Shown: positions 44,522 to 52,917, numbered from the stretch's first letter. The stretch: 64,000 bases of DNA from Galactobacillus timonensis (GCF_900240265.1 NZ_LT964739.1:951819-1015818); one strand, 5' to 3'. Translations and numbers: made by a program. Notes: generated by a model from the sequence alone, not told the origin.

Positions 44522-46018
44522 TTATTCCTTATCTGGTGCCCCCTTAACGCTTGTTTCCAGTGTTTTTATCCTCTTCAGGTTCACAAGAAAAATCGATACT
44601 GCTGCCTGTATCGTCATTCCGTTCATTCCGCACGCATGGGCATTTCCATAATCGAGGGTCTGCTTCAGTTCCGCATTTTTAGCCTCGATCTTGTATCGCT
44701 CAGCATATAGTTCTCTGAATTCATCTGACTTCATGTAATCCATCTGAGCAATATGCGTATCTGATTTGATCTTTACCGAGTAGGTTTTTGACTTCGCGCC
44801 TTCCTTGTAACAGCCGTTTCGCAAAGGACAGTTTCTGCATTTCTCTACATCGAAGAAATAGGTAACTACTTTTGTATCAGAACCATTCGCTGCTTTCTCC
44901 TGACCGCCTTTGCTTTTTCTGACTGCCATATGTCCTGCCGGGCATACATACATCCCGGCATCCTTGTTGAACTCAAACTCTTTCTCCCGGCTTCCATGTA
45001 GAACATTCTCACTCAGCTTTGATGCCAGCTTGATTCCTTTTTCTGAGGTGTATTCAATATTGTCTTTCTCGGAATATGCACCATCACCAATCAGAGCGTC
45101 CACGGTTACTCCTGCGTCTTCTGCTTTCTCAATCAGATCTGCAGCCTGCTTGCCGTCATGTTTCTCTCCGGTTGTCACTGCCGCACTCACAATGACTCTG
45201 TCCGTGGTCATGGCAATATGCGTCTTATACCCGAAGAAGGAAGTGTCTGCAGTTTTGTGCCCCACTTTCGCATCCGGATCTCTGGAGAATTCAAACTGTT
45301 CACTCGTGTCTTCCACTCCTTCTTTCAGGTAATTGAGACGTTCCTGGATATCCGGTATCTTCTGAAGCCGTTCATCTGAAGCGATCAGATCCAGCAATTC
45401 CTTGCAGTATTCGATTTCATCCTCCAGAAGACCGCTGCTTTCCCGCTTCTTCGGCATTCTGCCCTTCATGGTTTCATCCGCTGCATATACAGACTTTCTC
45501 AGTTCCTTTGCCCGCCTGATCAGTTCCTCACGCGGAGAAATATGCTGGTAGAGTGCATTGGTATGAGTGGAATCGACGATGATCTTTTCATGATCATGAA
45601 TGACTCCTTTCTTCTTCCCGATTTCAACAGTCTTGCCAATCAGCACATCCAGCAGGTCGGTATCCTTGAGTCTGGTTCTGCGGAATTTGGTAAGCAGGCT
45701 CGGATCAATGAATTCAGTTTCCTCAGGCCTATAGCCCAGAAAGTATTTCATTTCCATATCATACCGGACTCTTTCAATCAGATCACGATCACTGAGCTTG
45801 CGTGCGGTCTTAAGAAGCAGATATTTGAACAGCAGTACCGGATCAGCTGCAGTTCTGCCCATACAGTCGCTGTAGTTCTTCTGAACTTCTTTTGCAACAA
45901 AAGAGAAGTCAATCGTTTCGTTCATCTGACGCCAGAAGTTATCTCTAGGGATCAGAATATCGTAGAGCCCGTTATAAGAGCCAAGATCCAACTGGGGCAT
46001 ATCAATCATTCTTAGCAT
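44522..46018 (-). CDS. IS1182-family transposase (DDE)
   Basis: A 498-residue DDE transposase. The N-terminal DUF772-type domain has MGRTAADPVLLFKYLLLK and SDRDLIERVRYDMEMKYFLG. The catalytic core has IIVDSTH (first Asp), ALIGDGAYSEKDN (second Asp) and RYKIEAKNAELKQTLDYG (Glu). A four-cysteine insert (CPAG...CRNCPLRNGC) is typical of IS1182. The frame is intact and the start follows GGAGGTG. Probably active. Confidence 0.92.
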   Translation of the reverse strand: MLRMIDMPQLDLGSYNGLYDILIPRDNFWRQMNETIDFSFVAKEVQKNYSDCMGRTAADPVLLFKYLLLKTARKLSDRDLIERVRYDMEMKYFLGYRPEETEFIDPSLLTKFRRTRLKDTDLLDVLIGKTVEIGKKKGVIHDHEKIIVDSTHTNALYQHISPREELIRRAKELRKSVYAADETMKGRMPKKRESSGLLEDEIEYCKELLDLIASDERLQKIPDIQERLNYLKEGVEDTSEQFEFSRDPDAKVGHKTADTSFFGYKTHIAMTTDRVIVSAAVTTGEKHDGKQAADLIEKAEDAGVTVDALIGDGAYSEKDNIEYTSEKGIKLASKLSENVLHGSREKEFEFNKDAGMYVCPAGHMAVRKSKGGQEKAANGSDTKVVTYFFDVEKCRNCPLRNGCYKEGAKSKTYSVKIKSDTHIAQMDYMKSDEFRELYAERYKIEAKNAELKQTLDYGNAHACGMNGMTIQAAVSIFLVNLKRIKTLETSVKGAPDKE

Positions 46019-46261
46019 AAAGACACCTCCGGAGTATAGTTATATTATACGCCATGCATGCATGCGTTTCAATCAAAACATGAAGAAAAAGCGCATAATC
46101 GACGCATTTCTGCAGATTACGCGCTTATCATTGTGAATCATAAATCCACACTCGGGTCATTCAGAGGTTAAATGTTAAAGCAAAATCGGTTATTCGATAA
46201 CCGTACTTTTTCAGCAGTCTCGCTTTGAAACGGCTTTTTCAATAGGATCGAGGAATCGGAG

Positions 46262-46482
46262 TTAATTGCTGAACAAATCGCTGTGCGATCCTGTACGTGA
46301 CAATGTCAACACAAGTACATTATTGTCGATACAGTAAATCAGAAGCCAGTCTGGAAGAATGTGACATTCCCGATAGCCTGTCCAATTTCCGGTCAGCTCA
46401 TGATCATAATTATTTTCCGGTAAAGGCTCGCCCATAGCGAGCAGGGCTACGACATCCTCAAGCATTTCAATTTTCAAACCAC
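46262..46482 (-). pseudogene. yafQ: YafQ-family toxin, 3' portion
   Basis: Carries the catalytic end of a YafQ/RelE-type mRNA interferase: LTGNWTGYRECHILPDWLLIY and LTLSRTGSHSDLF, with the conserved His of ECHI, the Asp of PDWLL and the His of SHSDLF. It has no proper start: the IS605-type element at 46483-48747 separates it from its first codons at 48748-48817. Joining the two gives 96 residues in frame (YafQ is about 92). A TTG at 46477 could start a short version, but this would lack the first strands and helix. Confidence 0.8.
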
Positions 46483-46571
46483 AACAGATTAGACGCGGGA
46501 GCCCCTGACTTCAGTCAAGGGGAGGAAGCGGCACAAAGCGCATAATGAAGCTATTTTTCATGCCTTGCGGT

Positions 46572-46600
46572 TTGTTTTCATACGACGTTTCTTTTATAAT
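46572..46600 (+). promoter_or_regulatory. tnpA promoter, predicted leaderless
   Basis: TTGTTT, a 17-base spacer and a perfect TATAAT; six bases separate it from the ATG at 46607, and no Shine-Dalgarno sequence is present. Confidence 0.65.
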
Positions 46601-46606
46601 TTAGTT

Positions 46607-47020
46607 ATGAAACGAACTAAAGATGAAGATACCTATATTCGGAAGGATGGTTTGGTTTACAAAAACCAGTTTCATATCATTTTCTGCCCGAAATACCGCA
46701 GACCTGTATTAACTCCTCCCATTGATGCCAGGCTTAAAGAGCTGCTGTATGAAAAGGCAGAAGATCTTGGCGTTGAGATTCTGGCCCTGGAAGTTATGCC
46801 GGACCATGTGCATATGTTCCTTTCCATGGATCCGCGCATTCTTCCTCATTACGTGATCAAGCACATGAAGGGATATTCTTCCCATGTATTAAGAGAAGAG
46901 TTTCCAAAACTGAAGACGTGCCTTCCATGTTTATGGACCAGAAACTACTTTTTATGTACTGTCGGACACATTAACGAAGCTACCGTACGCAAATATATTG
47001 AAGATCAGAAGAGTCATTAA
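46607..47020 (+). CDS. tnpA: TnpA, HUH-type Y1 transposase
   Basis: A 137-residue single-strand transposase. HUH motif DHVHMF; catalytic Tyr in RNYFLCTVG; typical YKNQFHIIFCPKYRRPVL start. A longer upstream frame (ATG 46565) overlaps the promoter and is rejected. It differs widely from the other tnpA (11245), so the two elements arrived separately. tnpB follows after 8 bases. Confidence 0.93.
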   Translation: MKRTKDEDTYIRKDGLVYKNQFHIIFCPKYRRPVLTPPIDARLKELLYEKAEDLGVEILALEVMPDHVHMFLSMDPRILPHYVIKHMKGYSSHVLREEFPKLKTCLPCLWTRNYFLCTVGHINEATVRKYIEDQKSH

Positions 47021-47028
47021 GGAGCGCA

Positions 47029-48510
47029 ATGAAGAAATGCAAAACTCCCTCTTACATTGCAGAATATGAACTCAAGCCTGCAAAAACAGGTGGTTTTGCC
47101 GTACTTCATCATGCGGAAAATGCGGCTGTCTCCGTTTATAATCTTTGCCTGAAAGAGGGCTTGAAGCGCATGCATAAAGTGATCAATGATCCGGAATATA
47201 CAGCGCTCTGCAGAGAATACAAATACAGGAAACAGAGGACTGAGAAGACAGATGATCGCAGAAAGCAGTTCGCTGCCGTTTATGACTGGCACTCCTATTC
47301 TGAGTACAGCATGCATGCGTATGTCGCATCTCTGCATCCGAAGTACTGCACGCTCGGGATTGATGAATGTCAGAAACTGGCAACCCGTGCATTCCGCGCC
47401 ATTGAAAAAGTGCGTACCCATCAGGCAGGAAAAGTGAGATTTCTCTCTCACGCAAAAGGCACTTCTTTTGAGGGAAAGTCCTATAAATCCGTGCTGCATT
47501 TCAATCGTTCCAAAATGGTGGTATGCCTTGGCAGGGGGAATGAATACGAAATCATTATTCCCCGGGATGATCCGTATCGAATGCAGTGCCTTAAGGATCG
47601 GGTGAAATATGTTCGCATTCTGAAGCGCATCATCCGTGGGAAAGAACGCTGGTATGCACAGCTTGTGATGGAAGGAACTCCGCCCATGAAAAATCTGAAG
47701 TTCGGGGAAGGAACCCAGGGACTGGATGAAGGCACTTCAACCATTGCCTCAGTAACAGACGATTCCGCTCTGCTGGTGGAGCTGGCGCCGGAATGTAAGC
47801 CAAATGAAGCGAAGATGAAACGAATGCAGAGAGCGATGGACCGCTCCCGAAGAGCCATGAACCCGGAGAACTACAATCCCTGCGGAACGATCAAAAAAGG
47901 CCGGCACGAATGGAAGGCTTCCCGCCGTTACAGAAAACTGAAACAGAAGTATGCAGAACTCAGCCGTAAGCAGCAGGTATATCGGAAGCAGAGTCATTGC
48001 ATACTGGCAAAGCTGCTGATTGCCAGGGGATCCGATATTCGGGTGGAAAGGATGAGCGTGAAAGGTCTTGCCAGACGTTCAAAGAAACAGGCCATAAACT
48101 CAAAGAACGGGCGCATTCGCAGTAAAAAGCGATACGGGAAAACAATTCAACGCCGGGCGCCTGCCCTGCTCATCAGCATCATTGATCAAAAACTTCATCA
48201 GACAGGAAAATCCATTCTGTATGTGGATACCTGGAAGGTGAAGGCATCGCAATACAACCCGCTGGACGGGACATATAAACAGAAGGACTTAAAAGACCGG
48301 ATGATCCTTCTTGGCAAAGACGCATCCGGTCAGGATATTATTGTGCAGAGAGATCTGCTCAGCGCATATCTGATTCAGCATACGAACGCAGACGGCATGC
48401 ATATCAATGAAAGGTCTGCATATGACGATTTTCAGAATTTCAAATCAAATCAGGATGCGGAAGTTGACCGCCTTCATAAGACTGGACAGCTGTCCTGGTA
48501 TATCAATTGA
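47029..48510 (+). CDS. tnpB: TnpB-like nuclease lacking the zinc ribbon
   Basis: A 493-residue IS605 OrfB-family protein, about 100 residues longer than standard TnpB. RuvC motifs can be placed: GLDEGTSTIAS (Asp), VERMSVKGL (Glu) and VQRDLLSAYL (Asp). Between the last two, where TnpB usually has CxxC...CxxC, the sequence ASQYNPLDGTYKQKDLKDRM has no cysteine. A charged, Arg/Lys-rich helical insertion (about 265-330) precedes the Glu motif. The frame is intact and GGAG precedes the ATG. It probably belongs to a distinct TnpB clade. Confidence 0.85.
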   Translation: MKKCKTPSYIAEYELKPAKTGGFAVLHHAENAAVSVYNLCLKEGLKRMHKVINDPEYTALCREYKYRKQRTEKTDDRRKQFAAVYDWHSYSEYSMHAYVASLHPKYCTLGIDECQKLATRAFRAIEKVRTHQAGKVRFLSHAKGTSFEGKSYKSVLHFNRSKMVVCLGRGNEYEIIIPRDDPYRMQCLKDRVKYVRILKRIIRGKERWYAQLVMEGTPPMKNLKFGEGTQGLDEGTSTIASVTDDSALLVELAPECKPNEAKMKRMQRAMDRSRRAMNPENYNPCGTIKKGRHEWKASRRYRKLKQKYAELSRKQQVYRKQSHCILAKLLIARGSDIRVERMSVKGLARRSKKQAINSKNGRIRSKKRYGKTIQRRAPALLISIIDQKLHQTGKSILYVDTWKVKASQYNPLDGTYKQKDLKDRMILLGKDASGQDIIVQRDLLSAYLIQHTNADGMHINERSAYDDFQNFKSNQDAEVDRLHKTGQLSWYIN

Positions 48511-48747
48511 TATAAGATTCAAGCGCCGTAGTGACTACGCCGGCGTAACAGCGCAAGGCACAAGTGCATGACAGGTCATCTCCTTTCAGGAGACGGCCGG
48601 GTCAGAGCAGCACATTCCATACGGAACAGCCTGCGCAATGTTTGGGAATGATCTATCTGAAGCGTGTGCATTACCCTTGGTAATGTGAACATACTGGACC
48701 ATAGTGTTTTCCAGAACCCCCTGGGTTCAGCCATGGGGAGTAGTCAG
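48511..48747 (+). ncRNA. Candidate omega/reRNA and right end of the IS605-type element
   Basis: A 237-base non-coding stretch after tnpB, with consecutive hairpins: CGCCGTAGTGACTACGCCGGC near 48523 (arms GTAGT/ACTAC), TCTCCTTTCAGGAGA near 48576 and the terminal CCCC/GGGG hairpin near 48716. This is the usual place and form of the TnpB guide RNA scaffold. A guide would be read from the toxin gene beyond 48747. Architecture-based inference. Confidence 0.5.
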
Positions 48748-48817
48748 GTTTGATCGAACGCTTGTAGTCTTTCTTAAAAGATGTCGTGTATTTGACGATA
48801 TACTTTGTCTTCCTCAT
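48748..48817 (-). pseudogene. yafQ: YafQ-family toxin, 5' portion
   Basis: The first 23 codons: MRKTKYIVKYTTSFKKDYKR then SI, matching the YafQ N-terminal strand and helix. The ATG overlaps the antitoxin stop (ATGA). The element starts right after it, and the remaining codons are at 46262-46482. Confidence 0.8.
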
Positions 48818-49092
48818 TTTTTTAAATCGGTAAACAATTCGTCAAGGTCATTGTATCCTTTTACGGACGTATCCTTTGCGATCTTTTTGGCTTCGAGCAT
48901 AGCCGCAATCGTTTCCTTGTTGGGATTGTCGATTTTTACTGCAAATGGGATACCGCCTTCACGAAGTGACTCGCGAATAAAGATGTTAATCGCAGTCGTC
49001 AGGCTCATACCCAGTTCGTTAAATAGAGCATCAGCTTCTGCTTTTACGTCTGAATCCATTCGGATACTGATGTTTGTTGTATTTGCACTCAT
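48814..49092 (-). CDS. dinJ: RelB/DinJ-family antitoxin
   Basis: A 92-residue antitoxin. The N-terminal ribbon-helix-helix reads NISIRMDSDVKAEADALFNELGMSLTTAINIFIR (core RMDSDVK), and the C-terminal part is the toxin-binding tail. It neutralises YafQ and represses its own operon by binding an inverted repeat. Because the toxin is split, this antitoxin is now without a functional partner at this locus. GGGAGGG precedes the ATG. Confidence 0.9.
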   Translation of the reverse strand: MSANTTNISIRMDSDVKAEADALFNELGMSLTTAINIFIRESLREGGIPFAVKIDNPNKETIAAMLEAKKIAKDTSVKGYNDLDELFTDLKK

Positions 49093-49129
49093 TTCATCGC
49101 CCTCCCTATTTCGCTTATAAAATATATGA

Positions 49130-49148
49130 ATTGCACATGAAATGCAAT
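49130..49148 (-). promoter_or_regulatory. Toxin-antitoxin operator (inverted repeat)
   Basis: ATTGCA-N7-TGCAAT, a perfect six-base inverted repeat 38 bases before the antitoxin start, with AT-rich -10-like bases (TATATTTTAT) between. It fits autorepression by a ribbon-helix-helix antitoxin. Confidence 0.5.
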
Positions 49149-49429
49149 TAAATGCACGAAAATATAATTATTATTGCTCATATTTCGTTACTTTTTAGCG
49201 ATAGAATCGGTTTCACCAATTTTCCTCAAGCCGGTGAATCTAGAAACATGCAAAATGTTTTCCACAACTTTTCTGAATGAATCGACTCAATACAGCCCGC
49301 ATAACGTGTTCCATTTCTGTGGAGTGTTTATTATCACTTCATTGGGTGTGGAATCGTCTCATACAGGCTGTTTTCTGTGCTTCTTCAATCAAAATAGCAG
49401 GACAAAAGTTACGCAGTCGTTAGATTACC
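49149..49429. other. Non-coding stretch
   Basis: An AT-richer stretch between the antitoxin operator and the lipoprotein gene end. I see no gene with a ribosome-binding site; the plus-strand frame 49174-49461 has no family features. Confidence 0.5.
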
Positions 49430-50632
49430 TCACTGTTTCTGACCACCGATCGTGCTTGTGAGATAGATGGTCCAGAAGGAGTCCGGTGCATATGTTACCC
49501 ATAGCTGATAGGCGGGATCATCCTTGTTAAGTGTCATCTGTTTTCCAGAGAAATATTCTTCATTGGCGGTGACGGCAAGGTCCTCCATCGCCTTTTTTTC
49601 ATCTTCACTGAGATTCAAGCGTTTCAGAACCTCGTCTACCTGAGAAAGGGTATTGGCATCGAAGCGCTGCTTGCTTTCTTCTTTGCGAATACCCAGCTCC
49701 CTGTTTTCATAATGCCAGTTATTTCCGGAGACGGTGAGTATGCCGTACTGCAGCGGATAGACGCTGAGCGACTCTGTAATGATCTGGGTCATACCGTCTT
49801 CTTCACTGGTGTGCTGTAAGTGGGCGTGCCCGCTCAGACAGAGCGAAAGGTTATATTTCTTGAACAGCTTTTTCACTTCGTCGCTGTTATTGATGACAAA
49901 GCCTCTGGAAAAAAGATCACTGGGAGGAAGAACATTCTGATGTGTGACAGGAATGACTGTGGCACCTCCTTCCGCCGCCTGTTTTAGAACATCTTCTGCA
50001 AATGCCAGTGTTTCTTTCGAAAGTTCTCCGGGATCTGCCTCTGTATTCGCATCCAGGAACAAGAGCCACAGATTGTCTGTCACATGCGTGCAGTAGCTGA
50101 AGGAAGAAGGATCGCGTGCGGGCGCATCGTCATAGCCGAAGGCTCCCATCAGGGAGGTAAACTCGGATTGTGAGATGTCTTCTACCGGATAATAGTCGGC
50201 CCCATCATATCCATAGGCATAGGGGTAATCGATATCGTGATTGCCCGGGATAACCAGAACAGGAATGCCGTTTTCTTCCAGCGCAGTGAACTTGTCCTTC
50301 AGCTCGTTGAGTGAAATCAACTCTCCATTGAAGGTCAGATCGCCGCTGATAATAAGGGCATCGGGCTTCTCTTCCTTCGCCTTTTTCATCAGCGTGTCGA
50401 CGATTTCTTCACTGTATTCTGTAACCTTACTGTCGCCGGCGGCCATGACAGCCTGGAAACGTTCCCCATTGTCCGTTAACGAAGGAGAAAGATAATGAAG
50501 ATCGGTTGCGACCATCAGTTTTACGGGCGAAGATTCAGGCTCATTTGTCTCGCCGGACGATACGGCGGATGTAGAGGAACATCCTGTTAACAGGGACAGG
50601 ATGAGGAGGGATGCAATGAACTTCTTATTCAT
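49430..50632 (-). CDS. Metallophosphoesterase lipoprotein
   Basis: A 400-residue exported enzyme. The signal peptide ends LLTGCS (lipid Cys about 18), then a short Ser/Glu-rich linker. The calcineurin-like metal motifs are MVATDLHYL, IISGDLTFNGE, VIPGNHD, VTHQNV and LSGHAHLQH. It is a membrane-tethered phosphodiesterase or phosphatase facing outward; the substrate may be a nucleotide or polymer phosphate. It lies downstream of the sigma-54 PTS operon but a terminator separates them, and it has its own -10-like TATGCT at about 50643-50648. Confidence 0.88.
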   Translation of the reverse strand: MNKKFIASLLILSLLTGCSSTSAVSSGETNEPESSPVKLMVATDLHYLSPSLTDNGERFQAVMAAGDSKVTEYSEEIVDTLMKKAKEEKPDALIISGDLTFNGELISLNELKDKFTALEENGIPVLVIPGNHDIDYPYAYGYDGADYYPVEDISQSEFTSLMGAFGYDDAPARDPSSFSYCTHVTDNLWLLFLDANTEADPGELSKETLAFAEDVLKQAAEGGATVIPVTHQNVLPPSDLFSRGFVINNSDEVKKLFKKYNLSLCLSGHAHLQHTSEEDGMTQIITESLSVYPLQYGILTVSGNNWHYENRELGIRKEESKQRFDANTLSQVDEVLKRLNLSEDEKKAMEDLAVTANEEYFSGKQMTLNKDDPAYQLWVTYAPDSFWTIYLTSTIGGQKQ

Positions 50633-50662
50633 GCTGGTATCCTAGCATATCTCAACAGAAAA

Positions 50663-50687
50663 CACCGGCCCTCGTGCAAGGCCGGTG
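50663..50687 (-). terminator. Terminator of the sigma-54 PTS operon
   Basis: On the minus strand CACCGGCC-N9-GGCCGGTG followed by TTTTCT. Confidence 0.85.
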
Positions 50688-50714
50688 CTTAGAAGAAAGA
50701 TTGGAATCAATGCA

Positions 50715-51524
50715 TCACATTAATCCAATCAGGGAAGAGATCAGGGCAATGGCGATCGTAACCAGAATCAGAACGACCGGACTGACCTGTTTCTTCTTAA
50801 GGAAGTAGAGCATCAGAAGCGTATATGCCATCGGCAGAAGGTTCGGGAAAATCGTATCGAGGAACGCCTCCTGAACCGAGACCGAAATGTTGTCACCAAT
50901 CGAGATGACCGGTTTCAGATTGATGCTCACGTAGTTCGCGATCAGGGCGCCAACGACCGTGACACCGAGAATCGTAGCAGAGTTCGAAATGATTTCCGAT
51001 TCTTCCTGGAGCTTTGTAAAGGACTTGAGACCCAGATTATAGCCGAGGTGTGTCCAGTTAATCCGAAGCAGCCAGATGACCAGATAGCAGGCAAAGAAGA
51101 TGATCGGACCAAGGACGGATCCCTGCGCGGCGAAGCTGCAGGAAATACCGGCGATAATCGGCAGCAGCGTAAACCAGAAGATGGCGTCACCGATACCGGC
51201 AATCGGACCGAAGAGAGCGACCTTCAGACCTTTGATGACGGAGCGGTCCTCGTGTTTCTCTTCCAGAGAGATGAGAAGACCCATTAAGAAGCCGACAAGG
51301 TTCGGATGCGTATTGATGAACTCCATGTTGTCGGTCATTGCGGCCTTCAGACCTTCCGGATCATCTTTGTAGATCTTTTCGAGGGCCGGCAGCTGGGCAT
51401 CAAGGAAGCCGCCGGCCTGCATACGCTCATAGTTGAAGGAAGCCTGAAGAAGCGAAGAACGGATACCAAGCTTCGTAATATCCTTATCGGTTAAGACACG
51501 ATTGGTTTCTTTAGATTCCGACAT
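50715..51524 (-). CDS. PTS mannose-family EIID permease (AgaD-like)
   Basis: A 269-residue EIID. It has the N-terminal DKDITKLGIRSSLLQASFNYERMQ segment (core SLLQASFNYE), the GPIAGIGDAIFW loop motif, and membrane helices toward the C-terminus. The start at 51524 is chosen for the GGAGGAG just before it, within the end of the EIIC gene (14-base overlap). Last gene of the operon. Confidence 0.92.
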   Translation of the reverse strand: MSESKETNRVLTDKDITKLGIRSSLLQASFNYERMQAGGFLDAQLPALEKIYKDDPEGLKAAMTDNMEFINTHPNLVGFLMGLLISLEEKHEDRSVIKGLKVALFGPIAGIGDAIFWFTLLPIIAGISCSFAAQGSVLGPIIFFACYLVIWLLRINWTHLGYNLGLKSFTKLQEESEIISNSATILGVTVVGALIANYVSINLKPVISIGDNISVSVQEAFLDTIFPNLLPMAYTLLMLYFLKKKQVSPVVLILVTIAIALISSLIGLM

Positions 51525-52320
51525 TTTCGTCTCCTCCATTTCCGGTTCCGGCCGCGTGTTTCACGGCATCTTCAACTTCGATCTTGCGCTGCTTTGCACT
51601 GTAGAAGTCATACAGAGCGAAGGCAGTACCCATCAGAGCGACCGGCAGCAGGTTGTTCATATCGATGAAGCATGCGGCAAGGAAGCCGGCGATAAAGTAA
51701 GGAATATACTTCGTCTTCATCATGACATTCAGCAGCATCGCAAATCCGATTGCCGGTAACATGCCTCCGGCTACCGTCAGACCGTTGACGACCCAGGCAG
51801 GCATCGCATTGACGAATGCGCTCATAGCTTCCTGCGCCACAAAGACGCAGAGGAACACGATGATACCGTAGGCGATGGCAACGCCGCCGGTCATCAGGAA
51901 GTTCATGCGCTTAACCTTTGCTGTATCACCGGTTTCGCAGGCCTTGTCCATCGGTGCCATGAGGAAGGAATAGCCCGAATAGAAGGCGAGAATCACATAC
52001 TGCATCAGGAACGAGAACGGCAGACACAGACCCAGCGCCGCCTCCGGCGTAACGTTTGTCGTATAGGCAATGACCGTACACATAACGCCGGCAAGAATCG
52101 GGTTAGGAGGCTGGGTGCCGCCTGCAGGCGTAAGACCTGCAAACGCAAGCTCCGTGATCGCACCGGTTGCCAACCCGAGTGGTAAGTTGCCAAGGATTGC
52201 GCCGGTAATGGTAGAAACGATCAGCGGACGGAAAATGAAGAATGCTTCGAGCCAGAAGTCGATGCCGAAGATCATTGCCGCAATGGCAATCAGCAGGCCC
52301 TGACCAAGTGTGATGGACAT
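51511..52320 (-). CDS. PTS mannose-family EIIC permease (AgaC-like)
   Basis: A 269-residue membrane component with GIDFWLEAFFIFRPLIVSTITGAILGNLPLG at the start (core RPLIVSTITG) and LAFAGLTPAGGTQPPNPILAG, a form found in GalNAc/galactosamine-type EIIC proteins. Seven or so helices. It forms the channel with EIID. It has a strong AAAGGGGGA ribosome-binding site and lies 22 bases after EIIB. Confidence 0.92.
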   Translation of the reverse strand: MSITLGQGLLIAIAAMIFGIDFWLEAFFIFRPLIVSTITGAILGNLPLGLATGAITELAFAGLTPAGGTQPPNPILAGVMCTVIAYTTNVTPEAALGLCLPFSFLMQYVILAFYSGYSFLMAPMDKACETGDTAKVKRMNFLMTGGVAIAYGIIVFLCVFVAQEAMSAFVNAMPAWVVNGLTVAGGMLPAIGFAMLLNVMMKTKYIPYFIAGFLAACFIDMNNLLPVALMGTAFALYDFYSAKQRKIEVEDAVKHAAGTGNGGDENVGI

Positions 52321-52342
52321 AGTCTGTCCCCCTTTCTAACAA

Positions 52343-52831
52343 TTAACAAGTCGTATTCGCATCAACGAATACTTTTTCAGTGCCAGGCACATCCTGGCAG
52401 TAAACAGTAGAGCCGTGCGACGCCAGAAATTTCAGATTCTCAAGATCCTGATCGTCGACGTAAACCTTCTTTGTCAGCTCCCGTTTTCCCTGGGAAAAAT
52501 GCATGTTTCCGACATTGACTTCCTTCAGATGGACGCCGATTTCGGCCAGTCGGCGTGCATCTGCCGGTGTCTTTACGACGACGAAGATCCGCTGACTGGG
52601 TGCGGCCTTCTCGATGATGTCGGCCGTATGCTGAAGTGTCCAGAAACGGATTCCGGCACCACTGGCTTTGGCAGTGACGGCCATTAGCGACTGCTGCAGT
52701 TCGTTGGAAGCGACCGCATCGTCGGCGACGATGATCAGATTGGCATTCAGTGTCTTCGTCCATGTGACACCAACCTGTCCATGCACAAGACGATTGTCAA
52801 TTCTGGTGAGTAGGATGTTATCCCCTTTCAT
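52343..52831 (-). CDS. agaB: PTS EIIB component, N-acetylgalactosamine/galactosamine type
   Basis: A 162-residue EIIB with phosphorylated His17 in RIDNRLVHGQVGVTWT. The sequence closely follows E. coli AgaB/AgaV blocks: NVGNMHFSQGKRELTKKVYVDDQDLENL (core NVGNMHFS) and a CQDVPG ending. Substrate by family resemblance is N-acetylgalactosamine or galactosamine; this is inference. No EIIA gene is in the operon. It is driven by a sigma-54 promoter just upstream. Confidence 0.85.
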   Translation of the reverse strand: MKGDNILLTRIDNRLVHGQVGVTWTKTLNANLIIVADDAVASNELQQSLMAVTAKASGAGIRFWTLQHTADIIEKAAPSQRIFVVVKTPADARRLAEIGVHLKEVNVGNMHFSQGKRELTKKVYVDDQDLENLKFLASHGSTVYCQDVPGTEKVFVDANTTC

Positions 52832-52859
52832 TGTGATTACTTCCTTTCACCCTGAATTC

Positions 52860-52877
52860 TAGCAAAAAGTGTGCCTG
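52860..52877 (-). promoter_or_regulatory. Sigma-54 (-24/-12) promoter of the AgaB-like PTS operon
   Basis: On the minus strand AGGCACACTTTTTGCT: GG (52875-52874), ten bases, GC (52863-52862), matching TGGCAC-N5-TTGCW closely. It is about 30 bases before the EIIB start. The LevR-type activator and RpoN encoded next to it are the expected regulators. Confidence 0.85.
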
Positions 52878-52890
52878 AAAAAACATGAAA

Positions 52891-52917
52891 TAAAAAAATC
52901 CGCATATTTCAGCGGAT
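52891..52917 (-). terminator. Terminator of the levR-type gene
   Basis: On the minus strand ATCCGC-N8-GCGGAT followed by seven T; the first arm includes the levR stop codon. It insulates the activator from the sigma-54 operon. Confidence 0.85.

Larger units (their letters stand above)
44387..46239 (-). mobile_element. IS1182-family insertion sequence
   Basis: About 1.85 kb around the transposase gene. The proposed ends are imperfect inverted repeats: both begin AAAAAGCCGT and contain TGCTGA-AAAGTA (left TGCTGACAAAGTA at 44411, right the complement at 46203-46215). No target duplication is visible, so the exact borders are approximate. The left end lies within a few bases of the UPF0210 stop, and the right end 22 bases from the toxin stop. 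Confidence 0.65.
46483..48747 (+). mobile_element. IS605-type element (tnpA + tnpB) inserted in the yafQ toxin gene
   Basis: About 2265 bases. The left end has the hairpin CCCCTGACTTCAGTCAAGGGG (arms CCCCT/AGGGG) near 46502; the right end has CCCCCTGGGTTCAGCCATGGGG (arms CCCC/GGGG) near 48716. Similar subterminal hairpins at both ends are typical. The borders are set by rejoining the toxin frame and may be off by one or two bases. No target duplication. It is a different lineage from the element at 9822-11791. Confidence 0.8.

Noticed and set aside
44381..46243. A target-site duplication flanking the IS1182-type element
   Set aside because: The bases just outside the proposed ends (AACA and CAAT) do not match, so the borders are left approximate.
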